From contig JAUDYN010000003.1 of the NCBI GenBank assembly GCA_030407005.1, positions 3,968,001-4,032,000 on the forward strand: DNA of 64,000 nucleotides, written 5' to 3'. A model generated the notes under the pieces. The model saw nothing but the letters and a program-made list of their open reading frames with translations, was not told the DNA's origin and did no database searches. Of the stretch, positions 47,991-57,598 are shown in pieces. Within the stretch, counting starts at the first letter, position 1. Each line of letters opens with the position of its first letter. Source of the stretch: Desarmillaria ectypa (Eukaryota > Basidiomycota > Agaricomycetes > Agaricales > Physalacriaceae). A program made the position numbers and the translations under genes.

Positions 47991-49291
47991 TCACTCCGAG
48001 TGACGAGCGCCAACGAAGGTCGGCAGAATGCCTTGGAGTTCGAGTGGTGGCTTTGTTCGTAGACCCTGGCGGACATGATAAACAAAGCTCGAAGCACCAA
48101 CCACGGTGGCAAAAGGAACGATCAACTGTCCCTCAGTGCAAGTGATTCTCCTGCACGAAACGGTGTCAGCAAAGGACCACATAAAACAGATACGAAGTGA
48201 GGCACCTTGTATCTATTCGGCCAAAACGGTGAAAGAAACGCCCGAAATTTTGTCGCTTCTCATCCGATAGGTTCCCACTAAAGGGAAGAGATACCAACCG
48301 CGTTGCGCCCATGTCAATGGCAGTGACTACGCCACGAGAGACGGCTTCATCTGAGGTTTGCAACGACAGGATGCATTTTCCTGCTGCCAAGGGCTCACAT
48401 ATGTTCATGAATCGTTGAGCCAACGCCGATGCTGGGAAATAAACCAAAATTTCCTAATACTTGTAAAAAAAAAAAAGACCCCTCGATGGATCAAAATGGG
48501 GACTGACATTTTTGCTAGTGTAGCAAGCCGATATGAAAGACGCTGGAGGAACTTGATTGTAATTGTTGGTTCAGCGCACGCACATTTGCCGGGTCTCAAC
48601 GTCCTCCAGGCCTTCAATTTTTACGAGGCGTTCTTGATTAGGCTGCTCATCTTGCTTCGAGTACCACTCTGGATAAATGAAGGGGTTGGTCTCCACAAAC
48701 CTCGGTATAGCTCCCGCTCCTATGAAGTCAGCCCGTGCCTTTTGAGAAAGTCAGAACACAAGAAATTCTTTTTTTTGAAGAGAAAGCTACCTTGAACGCC
48801 TGGTGCAGATCCAAAAACTGAGCTTCGGTGAGTCCCTCGGCCTTGTCGAAGCATGAAGAGACGACGCCTTCGTGCTTAGATAGGATCTCATTGAACTGAG
48901 ATTCAGTGAAGTTCTCCGGAAGTTTATGCAGCTGTATCGCCCGCGTCGCATTGTATTTTGCAAGCATTGCGACAGTCTGGATGTCCAACGCCGGCGAAGT
49001 CGAATCGTCAATCTTTAATGACAGCTTCTTTTCCTCTTTGCTCGCCTCAACACAGCGCCTGGCAGTTGCTTCATCAAAAAATTTGACGAGAAGTTGGTCT
49101 TTCGAAGGTATTATCGTCTCTGACGGATTGGCATTCATACTGCTGATGATGTTGCCGACATTGTAATCTTCCGGAAGATTTTCTGCGCGAACTGTGCGGT
49201 GGAGGGATGAAGACTCGGCTGCAGTAGTATAAGATGCGTAAGAGGTGCGGGCTCCACGTAGACGACGAAGAACAAAACTAAGCCGGAGCAT
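47991..49291 (-). pseudogene. RRM-like mitochondrial family, copy A, with one TGA
   Basis: Exons are 48791-49291, 48508-48738, 48206-48453 and 47991-48150 (501, 231, 248 and 160 nt), exactly the lengths of copy B at 49784-51094. The sole lesion is a TGA at 48571-48573 (codon 223), where copy B has TGG in the conserved W/stop-TNNYN context. The N-terminus (MLRLSFVLRRLRGARTSYA) is Arg/Ser/Leu-rich, like a mitochondrial presequence. Then come about four repeats, each starting with a strand-like VRAENLP or IQLHKLP and ending with a strand such as LLVKFFDEATARRCV, which is the layout of RRM folds. The role, probably organellar RNA binding, is inferred. Everything after codon 223 is still well preserved (LVSLPFSGNL, LIVPFATVVGASSFVY), so loss is recent, or the TGA is an error or is read through. 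Confidence 0.75.
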
Positions 49292-49783
49292 GCTCGATTT
49301 CTGAGAAAATAAGTGCTGGCTTTCCCACGCGATAGACGCGCTACGGCTTCCGGGCCGAGCGAAATGCCGCACACATCCCGAAACAGTACTGAACGCCAGC
49401 GCCTATTTATATTACGGAAAGCTTTTGTTGAAATTGGGGAACTGATAGCATACAGTTTATGACTAGTACCATGACTCTTAGCACTTGAAAAATCACCAAA
49501 AAAAAACAACGAAATGCCACACAACGCTATATTCTCCCAACGTACCCTACCTTGCTGAAGAGGCTAGTCGGCCACTGTGTTGGAGCAGAGTTTCAAGCAC
49601 ATCATATCGAAGGCGCCCCAAAAAATGTTCATTGAGGTGTAAATATCACCGTGGTGCGGAATGCCTTTCTCACTAGCCTGTGATCCGTCTTCGGACACTT
49701 ACTCTCAGGCGCTATCTAACATTGATGAAAGGAAACTTCTGGGACACAGAAATTCGATTTCAAATGACTATTTTCAAAGTAGA
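49292..49783. other. Intergenic with shared 5' block of copy A
   Basis: It holds the promoter of copy A (conserved block at 49322-49361) and the 3' flank of copy B. No gene. Confidence 0.5.
49322..49361 (-). promoter_or_regulatory. Conserved 5' block of the RRM-like family, copy A
   Basis: On the plus strand this reads TTCCCACGCGATAGACGCG followed by CTACGGCTTCCGGGCCGA. The equivalent block before copy B differs at about five of 37 positions, and the one before copy C shares its core. It lies ~30 bases upstream of the ATG. Confidence 0.7.
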
Positions 49784-51094
49784 TCATGCCAAGTGATAAG
49801 CTCCAAAGAAGGTGGGACGAACACCCTGAAGCTCAGCTGGTGGTAGGTCTCTCAAACCCTGATACATCCCATGGACGAAGCTCGTAGCACCGACAACATT
49901 GGCGAACGGAACCGTCAGGCGCCCTTCAGAGACGGTCAAATTCCTTTATGAAACGAGGTAAGCGAACAATCGACAGACAAAAAAAAAACCACAAAACGAC
50001 GTACCTCGAGTCAAGTCGGCCGAACCTGAAAAAGAAGCTCGCGAGTTTTTTTCGCTTGATGTCTGGCAGGTCCTCGGCGAAGGGAAGAGAAACCAGCCGC
50101 CGCGCACCCAGGCCGAGGGCAGTCACTACACCGCGAGCGACGGGTCGTTCGGTGGTTTCCAAGGACAGTTGACACCTCCCTTTCGTCAAAGGCTCGAATT
50201 CTCTGACGAATTTCCGGGCCAAGGTCGATGTCGGGAAGTACAGGAGTAGCTCCTAGAGAAAATGTCAAATTGCTATTGACTGGGTAACAAGATGGAATGA
50301 CTAACATTTTTACCGCCAATACGGGAGGTAATGTATGACGCAGAAGGCACCTTATTGTAATTGTTTGTCCAACCAATGCAAAGCCGTCTTATCTGAGGGT
50401 TATCCAGGCCCGAGATCTTGACTTGGCGTTTTAGATTTGGCAGTGTATCCTGCTTTGAGTACCACTCTGGATATATCGAGCTGTCGCTGTCCACGAATGC
50501 AGGTCGAACTCCTGCCTCTACAAAGTCAACGTGAGCCTACTGTCAGGGTCAGCTTGTGAATATCAAAAAAAAAAAAATTGAAGGGCTACTCACCTTGTAC
50601 GTATGGTGTATATCCAAAAACTGCGCTTCGACGAGGCCCCCCGACCGGTCAAAATGCGTGCAAAGGGCTCCGTCGTACTTGGAGAGTATTTCTATGAATT
50701 GGGATTCTGTGAAGCTCTCTGGTACATCACGTAGCTCCATCGAACGTGTCGCATTGTATTTTGCGAGCATAGCGACGGTGTCGGGGGTCACCGGGGGCGA
50801 GGTCGAATCGTCAATCCTCAACGAAAAGTTTTTCTGCTTCTTGTTCGCCTCAACACAGCGTTTTGCAGTCACTTCGTCGAAGAATCGGACAAGGAGGTGG
50901 TCTTTCGAGGGTATTATCGTCTCTGCCGGGTTGGCTTTGATAGTGTCGACGATGCTGCTGGCATTGTATCCTTCTGGGAGGTTGTCGATACGGATAGTGC
51001 GATAGATAGAAGGTGACTCTGCAGTAGTGGCGTAGGATACAGAAGGAATACGGAATATCTGCAGACGGCGAAGGGCAAGGTCAGCTCGAAACAT
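49784..51094 (-). CDS. RRM-like mitochondrial family protein, copy B (intact)
   Basis: There are four exons, 50594-51094, 50306-50536, 50005-50252 and 49784-49943; 1140 nt, 379 residues; introns 57, 53 and 61 nt. I do not know this family. The N-terminus (MFRADLALRRLQIFRIPSVS) resembles a mitochondrial presequence. Four consecutive units of 70-90 residues follow the beta-alpha-beta..beta order of RRM folds: IRIDNLPEGYN..LLVRFFDEVTAKRCV; MELRDVPESFTESQF..AHVDFVEAG; VKISGLDNPQIRRLC..LLLYFPTSTLARKFV; and LVSLPFAEDLPDIKR..LTVPFANVVGATSFV. RNA binding in mitochondria is the obvious inference, but the RNP motifs are divergent and lack clear aromatics. An in-frame ATG at 51130 (MAWELKFF) is an alternative start, although the matching DNA is not coding-conserved in copies A and C. 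Confidence 0.72.
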
Positions 51095-51118
51095 GTTTTG
51101 ACTGCGAAAGAATTTTAG

Positions 51119-51156
51119 TTCCCACGCCATAGACGCGCTCCGGCTCCCGGTCCGAA
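51119..51156 (-). promoter_or_regulatory. Conserved 5' block of the RRM-like family, copy B
   Basis: TTCCCACGCCATAGACGCG followed by CTCCGGCTCCCGGTCCGA on the plus strand, 25 bases upstream of the ATG at 51094. It nearly matches the block before copy A and shares its first ~20 bases with copy C. Confidence 0.7.
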
Positions 51157-51620
51157 GACTAAAAAGTTATTTGAAACGTTGAGGCAGGAGCTTGCGGATG
51201 CCTTATAGGGTGCTGACGAAGCTCAGAGGACCGTCGTCGTACCGTCATCATTGTCTCTGTCTCGTTCACCCTGTACCACCACCGTCGATTTTCTTACCCT
51301 TCCCACCCGTCACTTCGAGTCTTGATTGCCGAGGAGGGAGTCAGCCCTCTGGAATCTCACTCACGAGAAGTGTGGATTAGCAGTTTTCTCACTTCTGTAT
51401 TTGTATTTGTATTAATACAGCACAAGATGTGATAATGCATACAATGGGGCGACTCCCGACCTCGTTCACAGGGATTTATGCACAAGATGTAACATATCAT
51501 AATGCATATGCATTATCAGATAGTAACGAGTAAGCAGGATTACATAGTGCCCATGCATAAATAGCCAAAGAATATTCTATTTGGAGCAAATGGGAACGTC
51601 AAAGAAAGTGGAGTTTTTTT
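51157..51620. other. Intergenic
   Basis: AT-rich DNA with the phrase TGTGATAATGCATACAATG and related ATGCATAATGC-like words repeated around 51425-51560, possibly the flank of the adjacent transposon remnant. No gene. Confidence 0.35.
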
Positions 51621-51639
51621 GTCTGTATTGCCTGCCATG

Positions 51640-52290
51640 CCCTTCGAGTCCAAGAAATGCAAACCCAGTCACTCCATGGCTCCTTACAAATGTCAACTGG
51701 GTCCTAGAGGAGGAAACAACAATGCTAAAACTCATCACATGACAGCAGCCAATCTTAATGCCAGAGATTGAAAAGAAAATCTCACTCTAGGGGACGAGTT
51801 GGAGGTTATCAATTTCTATGACAGCAACCAGCCAATGAGGCAGCATGAGGTAGTAGTGCGCTTTGCAAAGCGATGTACAGGTGCTTTCATCTTCACTCGG
51901 TCCTCTTTATCATGTCATCTAACAAAGGAGGACCAGAAAAGGGACCAGAATGCACTCTTAAAGGATCCGGGTGCTTTATCTTACAAGAGACATTGAATTG
52001 TTGTGCATCCAGATGTTAATAAGGCATTGTATCGATGGTTCAAGGGTATGGAAGCAAAGGGGGAGACTGTATCAGGCCCAATGCTGTTGGAGAAGTAGCA
52101 TCAGTTTGAAGATGTGCCTGAGGATGAGCATTTGAAGAGTGATGGATGGTTTGGGCCATTTAAAAAAAATGTACAGCATCAAAGAGCATCGAAGGCATGG
52201 GGAAGCTGGTTCGGTTGACCTTAAGGCAGTAGCTGCCGAGCGAAAGTGATTGAAGGAAGTTACAGCGAACACGGAATGTCACGGTGTGTG
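51640..52290 (+). mobile_element. pogo/Tigger-type (Tc1-mariner superfamily) transposase remnant
   Basis: Translation around 51790-52260 gives LGDELEVINFYDSNQPMRQHEVVVRFAKR (a psq-type helix-turn-helix), then HPDVNKALYRWFKGMEAKGE and SGPMLLEK, followed by DEHLKSDGWFGPFKK. This is the CENP-B-type DNA-binding domain found before the DDE domain of pogo-like elements. The linker IKEHRRHGEAGSVDLKAVAAE follows, in a frame shifted at an A-run, and homology is lost before the DDE core. Two in-frame stops interrupt the DNA-binding part (TGA after YKRH; TAG after LLEK), plus another TGA. The element is dead and lacks most of its catalytic half. Terminal inverted repeats were not found. Confidence 0.7.
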
Positions 52291-53658
52291 ACAAATCTAC
52301 TCATGCATAAGATGGGCCGGCGCGGCGGCAAATTTGAGTAATGCCAAGTCGCGCTTTAGAGCGGATCGTAGTACAGCCTCGTTCTTGAGCCTCAAGGCGG
52401 CAAGATGATGCTGGGAAAGGAAGGTAAAGACCATTGCAATGTAGGCTACGTGAATACGGTCCTTTAGTACGATAGCCTCATCTAACAGTTGTTCAAACAC
52501 CGCAGAGCATAAGCAACGAAAATATATTCAGTTAATGTAAGAAATATATCGAGAATACTAAGCAGCTATTGTGCCCATCTCTCCGGTCAATGCATAATGA
52601 TTAGCCCCGCTATCTGGTGGTGGTGTGAGCTCAAATACCTAACGTTACGCTTATCCTTGAAATGAGATCTCATTTAAGAACCATCCCGTCTAGGCCATGT
52701 AAGAAACTTGCAATTAACTCGTTCATTTATGCAGAGCGTCTGAAATCCGAGACTGGCCATGTCAAGATATTGGCCAGGAATAAATATGTAATGGTGGCTC
52801 GTCCATTCATTTTCCATTCGAAGGTTCATCATAATTTTCACAAAAGATACGATGGGCCGTTCATGGCGCACTACAATTGGTGCTTCGTAAAACTTACGCA
52901 GAGGTACAGCCTTTGAATAATTGTAGCACCAAGACTCGCTTACTATTTTCTATTCCTTCCGTAACTAAATTGTGCATCATGAGTAAATGTTGACGGCTCG
53001 GTGACTCCGTGCGCTATCACTCTGTATGAGGGTGACATCCATATGGCACTTCGGTTGCCCAGGTTAGCACCATCAACAGCTGACAGACTGCGGAAATGCT
53101 GCAGATTGCCAAGAAGCCTTAACGTGAACTGTTATACTTACTTACATACTTACTACGAAGTCAACTTCCGAATTTCCGAACTTCTTTGGAAATTTGTCAA
53201 TAATGATTTTTCTGTAATTAAAGTGACACCCAAAATTGTAACTTTGGTTCTGAAATGATCCTACAAGGAGAAAAAAGGTGAGTTCTGCTTGCGGCCCGCC
53301 TCCCGACGTCGGACAGAATATTCCTATTTGAGCTGGGTACTGCGCTGAGAAGAAGATAAAATCAAACCCCCTGCTTTTTCTTCGTCCATACATCTCCCTT
53401 GCCATAGTAAACTCTACGGCAATCTTGCATGCAACGAGTATGGTCGGCGTACCTTAGGCCCGGATGGAGTAGCCCAAATCCGGCAATTGTACCCACGCGA
53501 CCCTTTCAGCTCCTGCCCTCATCGTCGGCACATTTAGATGGAGATGTAAGCTATTTTTTCCTATCGGTATCTCCCACAGGCACTGAATACTGCGCAGTCC
53601 TTCTCAGCCAACCTCAGAGGCGTCGCACGACACCTCTATCCGCCATTTCTTCGAAGAA
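52291..53658. other. Intergenic, tetraspanin promoter side
   Basis: No supported gene. Short frames around 52297-52500 and 52662-52916 have no partner exons. The last ~250 bases, with pyrimidine-rich stretches, are presumably the tetraspanin 5' UTR. Confidence 0.4.
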
Positions 53659-54944
53659 ATGAACCCATTGAATCCCCCCAATGCACCTTTTGTCTCCTCG
53701 TCTTCATCGCCACCAGGCTCGTCGAGCTCATCGATACGGCTGAGCAGTGCAGATGCCTTTATGCTCAAATCTCAGGTATCGGAGAGCCCGTCAAACGTCT
53801 CGCTGAGCGTCAACTACCAGCCGACCAAGTTTTCCAACACGTTGCTGCAGCCAGGTCCGAGGAGACGGAAACCGAAGAGTGTATCGTTGAATGTCCCCAA
53901 ACGAGGAGGGGGAGTTGAGGCTTTCAGGTCGGGAGAGGCGAGGATGCCCGGCGAGACGGACGAGGACTACGATGGTGTCACGAGCGGTTGGTTCGGTGGC
54001 AGGAACGGCGGGTCGAAATTTGCCAAGAAACTGCGCTGGAACAGGTTCAAATGGACGCTGTTCGTCGCGAACCTCGTCCTGTCATGCTATTCCATCATCG
54101 GCCTCATCTGCCTGCTGCTGACGTGGTTCAACGTCTGGGCAAATGCCGACATCGTTCGCGTCGGGAACCGTCCAGAGCTCATCGTCTCAACTATCGCTGC
54201 ATGCCTGGGAATCTTGACATCCATCATCGGATGGGCGGGGATTCTGCTCAACAACCGTTCCTTCCTCGCCGTGTACGCGTTCCTGCTCTGGATCGTATTT
54301 GCGTTCAATACCGCACCGGGGTACATCACCTACAAACGCCGGGAGCTCAATCTTGAGGGCAAGATTAATGAGCAGTGGTCGCAGGATCTCGGACCGGAGG
54401 GCAGGCAGCGGATTCAGAACCAGCTCGGGTGCTGTGGTTATTACAGTCCGTTCGTCGAGGCGACCGTCTCTCAGACGTGTTACGCTCGTTCGATGTTGTC
54501 AGGATGCAAGCTTGACTATCTCAAGTTCCAGCGTCAAGTCCTCAAGCGCTGGTATACCGTCAGCTTCATCCTTGTTGGGCCCCAGCTTTTTATTATCATC
54601 GCTGGTCTGCTTTGCTCGAACCATGTGACGTACAGGTTTGGGAAGGGTATGATGCCCAAGGCTTACCGCCTCAGCATGAACAGCATGGCCGTTATTATGG
54701 ATAACTATGCAAAGTGTGTCGTCCCATTGGCATTTGAAAACATTCCTGACCCGTATTTTTCAGCAAACTGGCAGAACAGTACGGAGAGGATCTTGCAACC
54801 GATGTCATCTCCCGCTCTCGCTCCAACCTTAATCTCGACGGCGGTATGGTCAACATGCCATACGCCAGCGCTGTGCCTACGTATGCTACGCATAACAAAT
54901 ACGACTCTGTCGGGTCTAAGCCACCACCGGAGGGGGCTTCATAA
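53659..54944 (+). CDS. Tetraspanin (basidiomycete TSP2-like)
   Basis: There are two exons, 53659-54713 and 54764-54944; 1236 nt, 411 residues; the intron is 50 nt. A Ser-rich cytoplasmic N-terminus of about 130 residues (KSVSLNVPKRGGG within it) is followed by four membrane helices: FKWTLFVANLVLSCYSIIGL, ELIVSTIAACLGILTSIIGWA, FLAVYAFLLWIVFAFNTAPGY and YTVSFILVGPQLFIIIAGLLC. Between helices 3 and 4 lies the large outer loop with the diagnostic QNQLGCCGYYSPF (CCG motif), a later SQTCY and an MLSGCK cysteine pair. The cytoplasmic tail reads DLATDVISRSRSNLNLDG and ends PPPEGAS. Tetraspanins organise membrane protein clusters; in fungi they act in polarised growth and penetration. The unspliced frame would read into a false C-terminus, so the splice is needed. 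Confidence 0.9.
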
Positions 54945-56549
54945 ACGAATGATTTCTTGGTTTTACTTTTGGGACTATGAACACTCATTGGACAGCTTTC
55001 ACTTTACCAGCATTTCGATACCTACATTCTTTAAACGGGACATCCTGTCTGTAACACAATAATCTAATCATAGCTCCTAGGACCTAGAATAAATATAGGC
55101 TTGCTTGGCGATCCAAATGGAGTAGAGCTTACGCCTGTTCAGACGTCGGGAATGCAAAGTGGTCACAGTGGCTCAATCGTTGGGGATTTAAAGGAAAGAG
55201 GCCATCGAAAAGGGAAAGGTGTGGGTGGGTAAAAAGTAAAAAAAGACCGGACCTTGCTAAACCCGAAAGAAGAAAGCCAGGATTTAATATTCAACATTCA
55301 ACTTCCAGAGTTCCACTGATCGGTAAATAAATCTGAAGGCCAGGGTTGATTGTTCATACGTATTCCTTTTCCAGAGCGACCCTTTGACCAACAGTTCGGT
55401 AGTAGGCGACGCCGGCGCAGGGCTTCCATTGTCGTGTCGACCGCGACACAACTTGGCCTCGCCTCGCCTCAGTGCGTCGAAGATTATAATCCCACTCCTC
55501 TGTGGTGTGGCTTCGTAGACTGTGAAGCAGTATCCAGTTGGCGAAACAAACTTTAGCTTCCATGACGTTGTAGCGTCAGAATCGGGAACTCGCCTAAAGG
55601 CTACGCAAGAATTAGTAACTTTCTCGCGACCAAAATGCATCAAGGAGCGAAATCCACAATATGCTGTTGAATCTTCACATCTGATCGTTGGCCCGCTTGT
55701 AGGTGATATTGGCCGCCGTGTTTTTAGCTACAGGATGAAGTTGCTCTACGTTCTCAAGGAAGGGGGTAGCCATTGACAGGGCCGGGCGCAAAAAAGCCGG
55801 GCGTTTCCGGCGGCTTGCAAAGGGCTCGAGCCCGGGCTTTCTGAAGGTACCCTACGTGACCTTTTGATGCTGAATCTGCACCAACGGGGCAATGAAGGTC
55901 TCCTTCCAGAGTGAGCTATATAGGTGAGAGTTCGAAACTGGCTGAAACTATGTCCGTGCTGCGCAAGGTCAGCATTTGACGTTAAGCCAACATAAGCCTA
56001 GTTGCGGCAACACTCGAGTGGAGCATTTAGGGGAGCAGATTAGAGCTTAAATCTTGTTTGGTAGAAATTTAAACGATTCGCACTAGGCCCCTTTCACTGC
56101 GATAGCTTTCGGGGAAGAAGAATACGTGGGGACAAACGGCGTTCATCGACTTTTTGGGATGCGTAGGAACATGTAACCTTTTTAGTAGTGTTGCCACCAC
56201 TCGGCTCGGCTTCGGTCCGCTTTTTCCCGCTCGCCCGAATGTCAGCTTGTTACCGAGCCGAGCTGTTGACAGATTAACGGCTCCAAGTCATCACGGCTTA
56301 TACAGAAGTCATGCCGAGCTATTCCAAGCCGAGAGGTTAAAACACTAACCCGAACTTACAGCGTTCGCTTCCGGAAAATAATTAAGATCGTCATGTAAGC
56401 TCGGACATCTTCGATTTTTAGCCGTACGAACGCGAAGTCAGTCGGCAATGACGGCATTTTCGCGCCGCAGCTGCCGACTGAGGCGCGCTAATTCCGGCCC
56501 GAGGCGCGTCGATGGCGTGGGAACTCTATCCCCTTTTTTTTCACTTACT
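54945..56549. other. Intergenic
   Basis: No supported gene. It contains the tetraspanin 3' flank, short unlinked frames at 55284-55643, and the 5' block of RRM-like copy C near its right end. Confidence 0.4.
56488..56525 (+). promoter_or_regulatory. Conserved 5' block of the RRM-like family, copy C
   Basis: The GCGCGTCGATGGCGTGGGAA core (56506-56525) matches the blocks before copies A and B on the gene strand, about 25 bases upstream of the ATG at 56550. The more distal part is less similar. Confidence 0.6.
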
Positions 56550-57598
56550 ATGTTGCGATTCAGATCTGTCCTTCGCTGTCTACGGGCGGTCCGTCTTCCT
56601 TCCGCGTCGTATGCAACTGCAGCAGGGTCTGCACCTCTTCTTCGCACGGTCCGTGTCGAAAACCTCCTGTCAGGATACGATGTCGGCAGCATCATCGAAG
56701 CAATTAAAGCTAACCCTTCTGAGGCCGTCCTTCCTTCAAAAGACCACTTACTCGTCCAGTTTTTTGACGAATGTACGGCACGGCGCTGCGTCGAGGCTAG
56801 CAACGGCGTCAAAAGTCTTTCCTTGAAGATCGACGAATCAACTTCCGCGCCGCTGGACGACGCGACCATCGCCAAGATCGTAAAATTTAACTGAGCAACA
56901 TCCCAAAGGGCCTCCATGAGTACGACCTCAAGCAGACTCTTTCAAAGTACGAAGGCGTTGACGTGCGTTTCAACTTGGCTGAGACAGAAACCGACATACA
57001 TTTCTTGGATATTCACCAGGCGGTCGACGTATGTTTAACTTTTTGTAATTATTGATTTGCGCTTACATATTTTAAGGCGCACACCGACTTAAAGGCCATA
57101 GGCGGCACTCCGGCCTACCTCCAAGTCATACCCGATGATTATATCTTCCTGAGTGGTATACACCAGGAGGACCAGAAGCAACGCAAGCCGTCGTCTTTTC
57201 CGAATTCCCTTCTCCTGAAATTCGTAATGACTGCTATCGACTGGTCTTGGATATGGGCTCTAGCACTGTACCTTTCATCACTACGGTCTTTGCGGGACGT
57301 CGTGTAAATATGTCGTTTTCCTATCCCTGAACGCATCTCATTGACACTTTCAGGGGATAAAATCCTTTTTTCCATCAACATCCCTAGCTCGGCAGTTTGT
57401 CGAGGAGTGTAAAGTGAAGCCGGATGCCTTCGGCATCAAGGTATCCCTTGAATCGACGGTAAGGAGACCCAAGGCAAGTGCAACCACTGCAGTCTGCTTG
57501 GGTGCTACTCGTGTCGTATCTCTACCAGTCACCGTGGACCCTTTTATGTTCGGCAAACTCCAGCATTTCTTTGGGATCTACGGTGACGTAGCCCAATG
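56550..57598 (+). pseudogene. RRM-like mitochondrial family, decayed copy C
   Basis: It has the same exon layout as copies A and B, with exons 56550-57028, 57077-57303 and 57354-57598 (479, 227 and 245 nt against 501, 231 and 248). MLRFRSVLRCLRAVRLPSAS and LLRTVRVENLLSGYDVGS match the family closely. After IAKIVKFN about 22 bases are missing, and the frame changes to LSNIPKGLHEYDLKQTL. A second frameshift lies before LPEWYT in exon 2. Exon 3 is well kept (FFPSTSLARQFVEE, ATRVVSLPVTVDPF). The fourth exon, expected after 57.65 kb, is not recognisable. It is clearly a pseudogene, on the opposite strand to copies A and B and 5 kb away. Confidence 0.8.

Noticed and set aside
50549..51130. Start of RRM-like copy B at the upstream ATG (51130)
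   Set aside because: The corresponding DNA in copy A lacks the ATG, and in copy C it is out of frame with the gene, so it is better read as conserved 5' UTR.
51640..52290. Active transposon
   Set aside because: The DDE catalytic half is missing, there are several in-frame stops and a frameshift, and no terminal inverted repeats were found.
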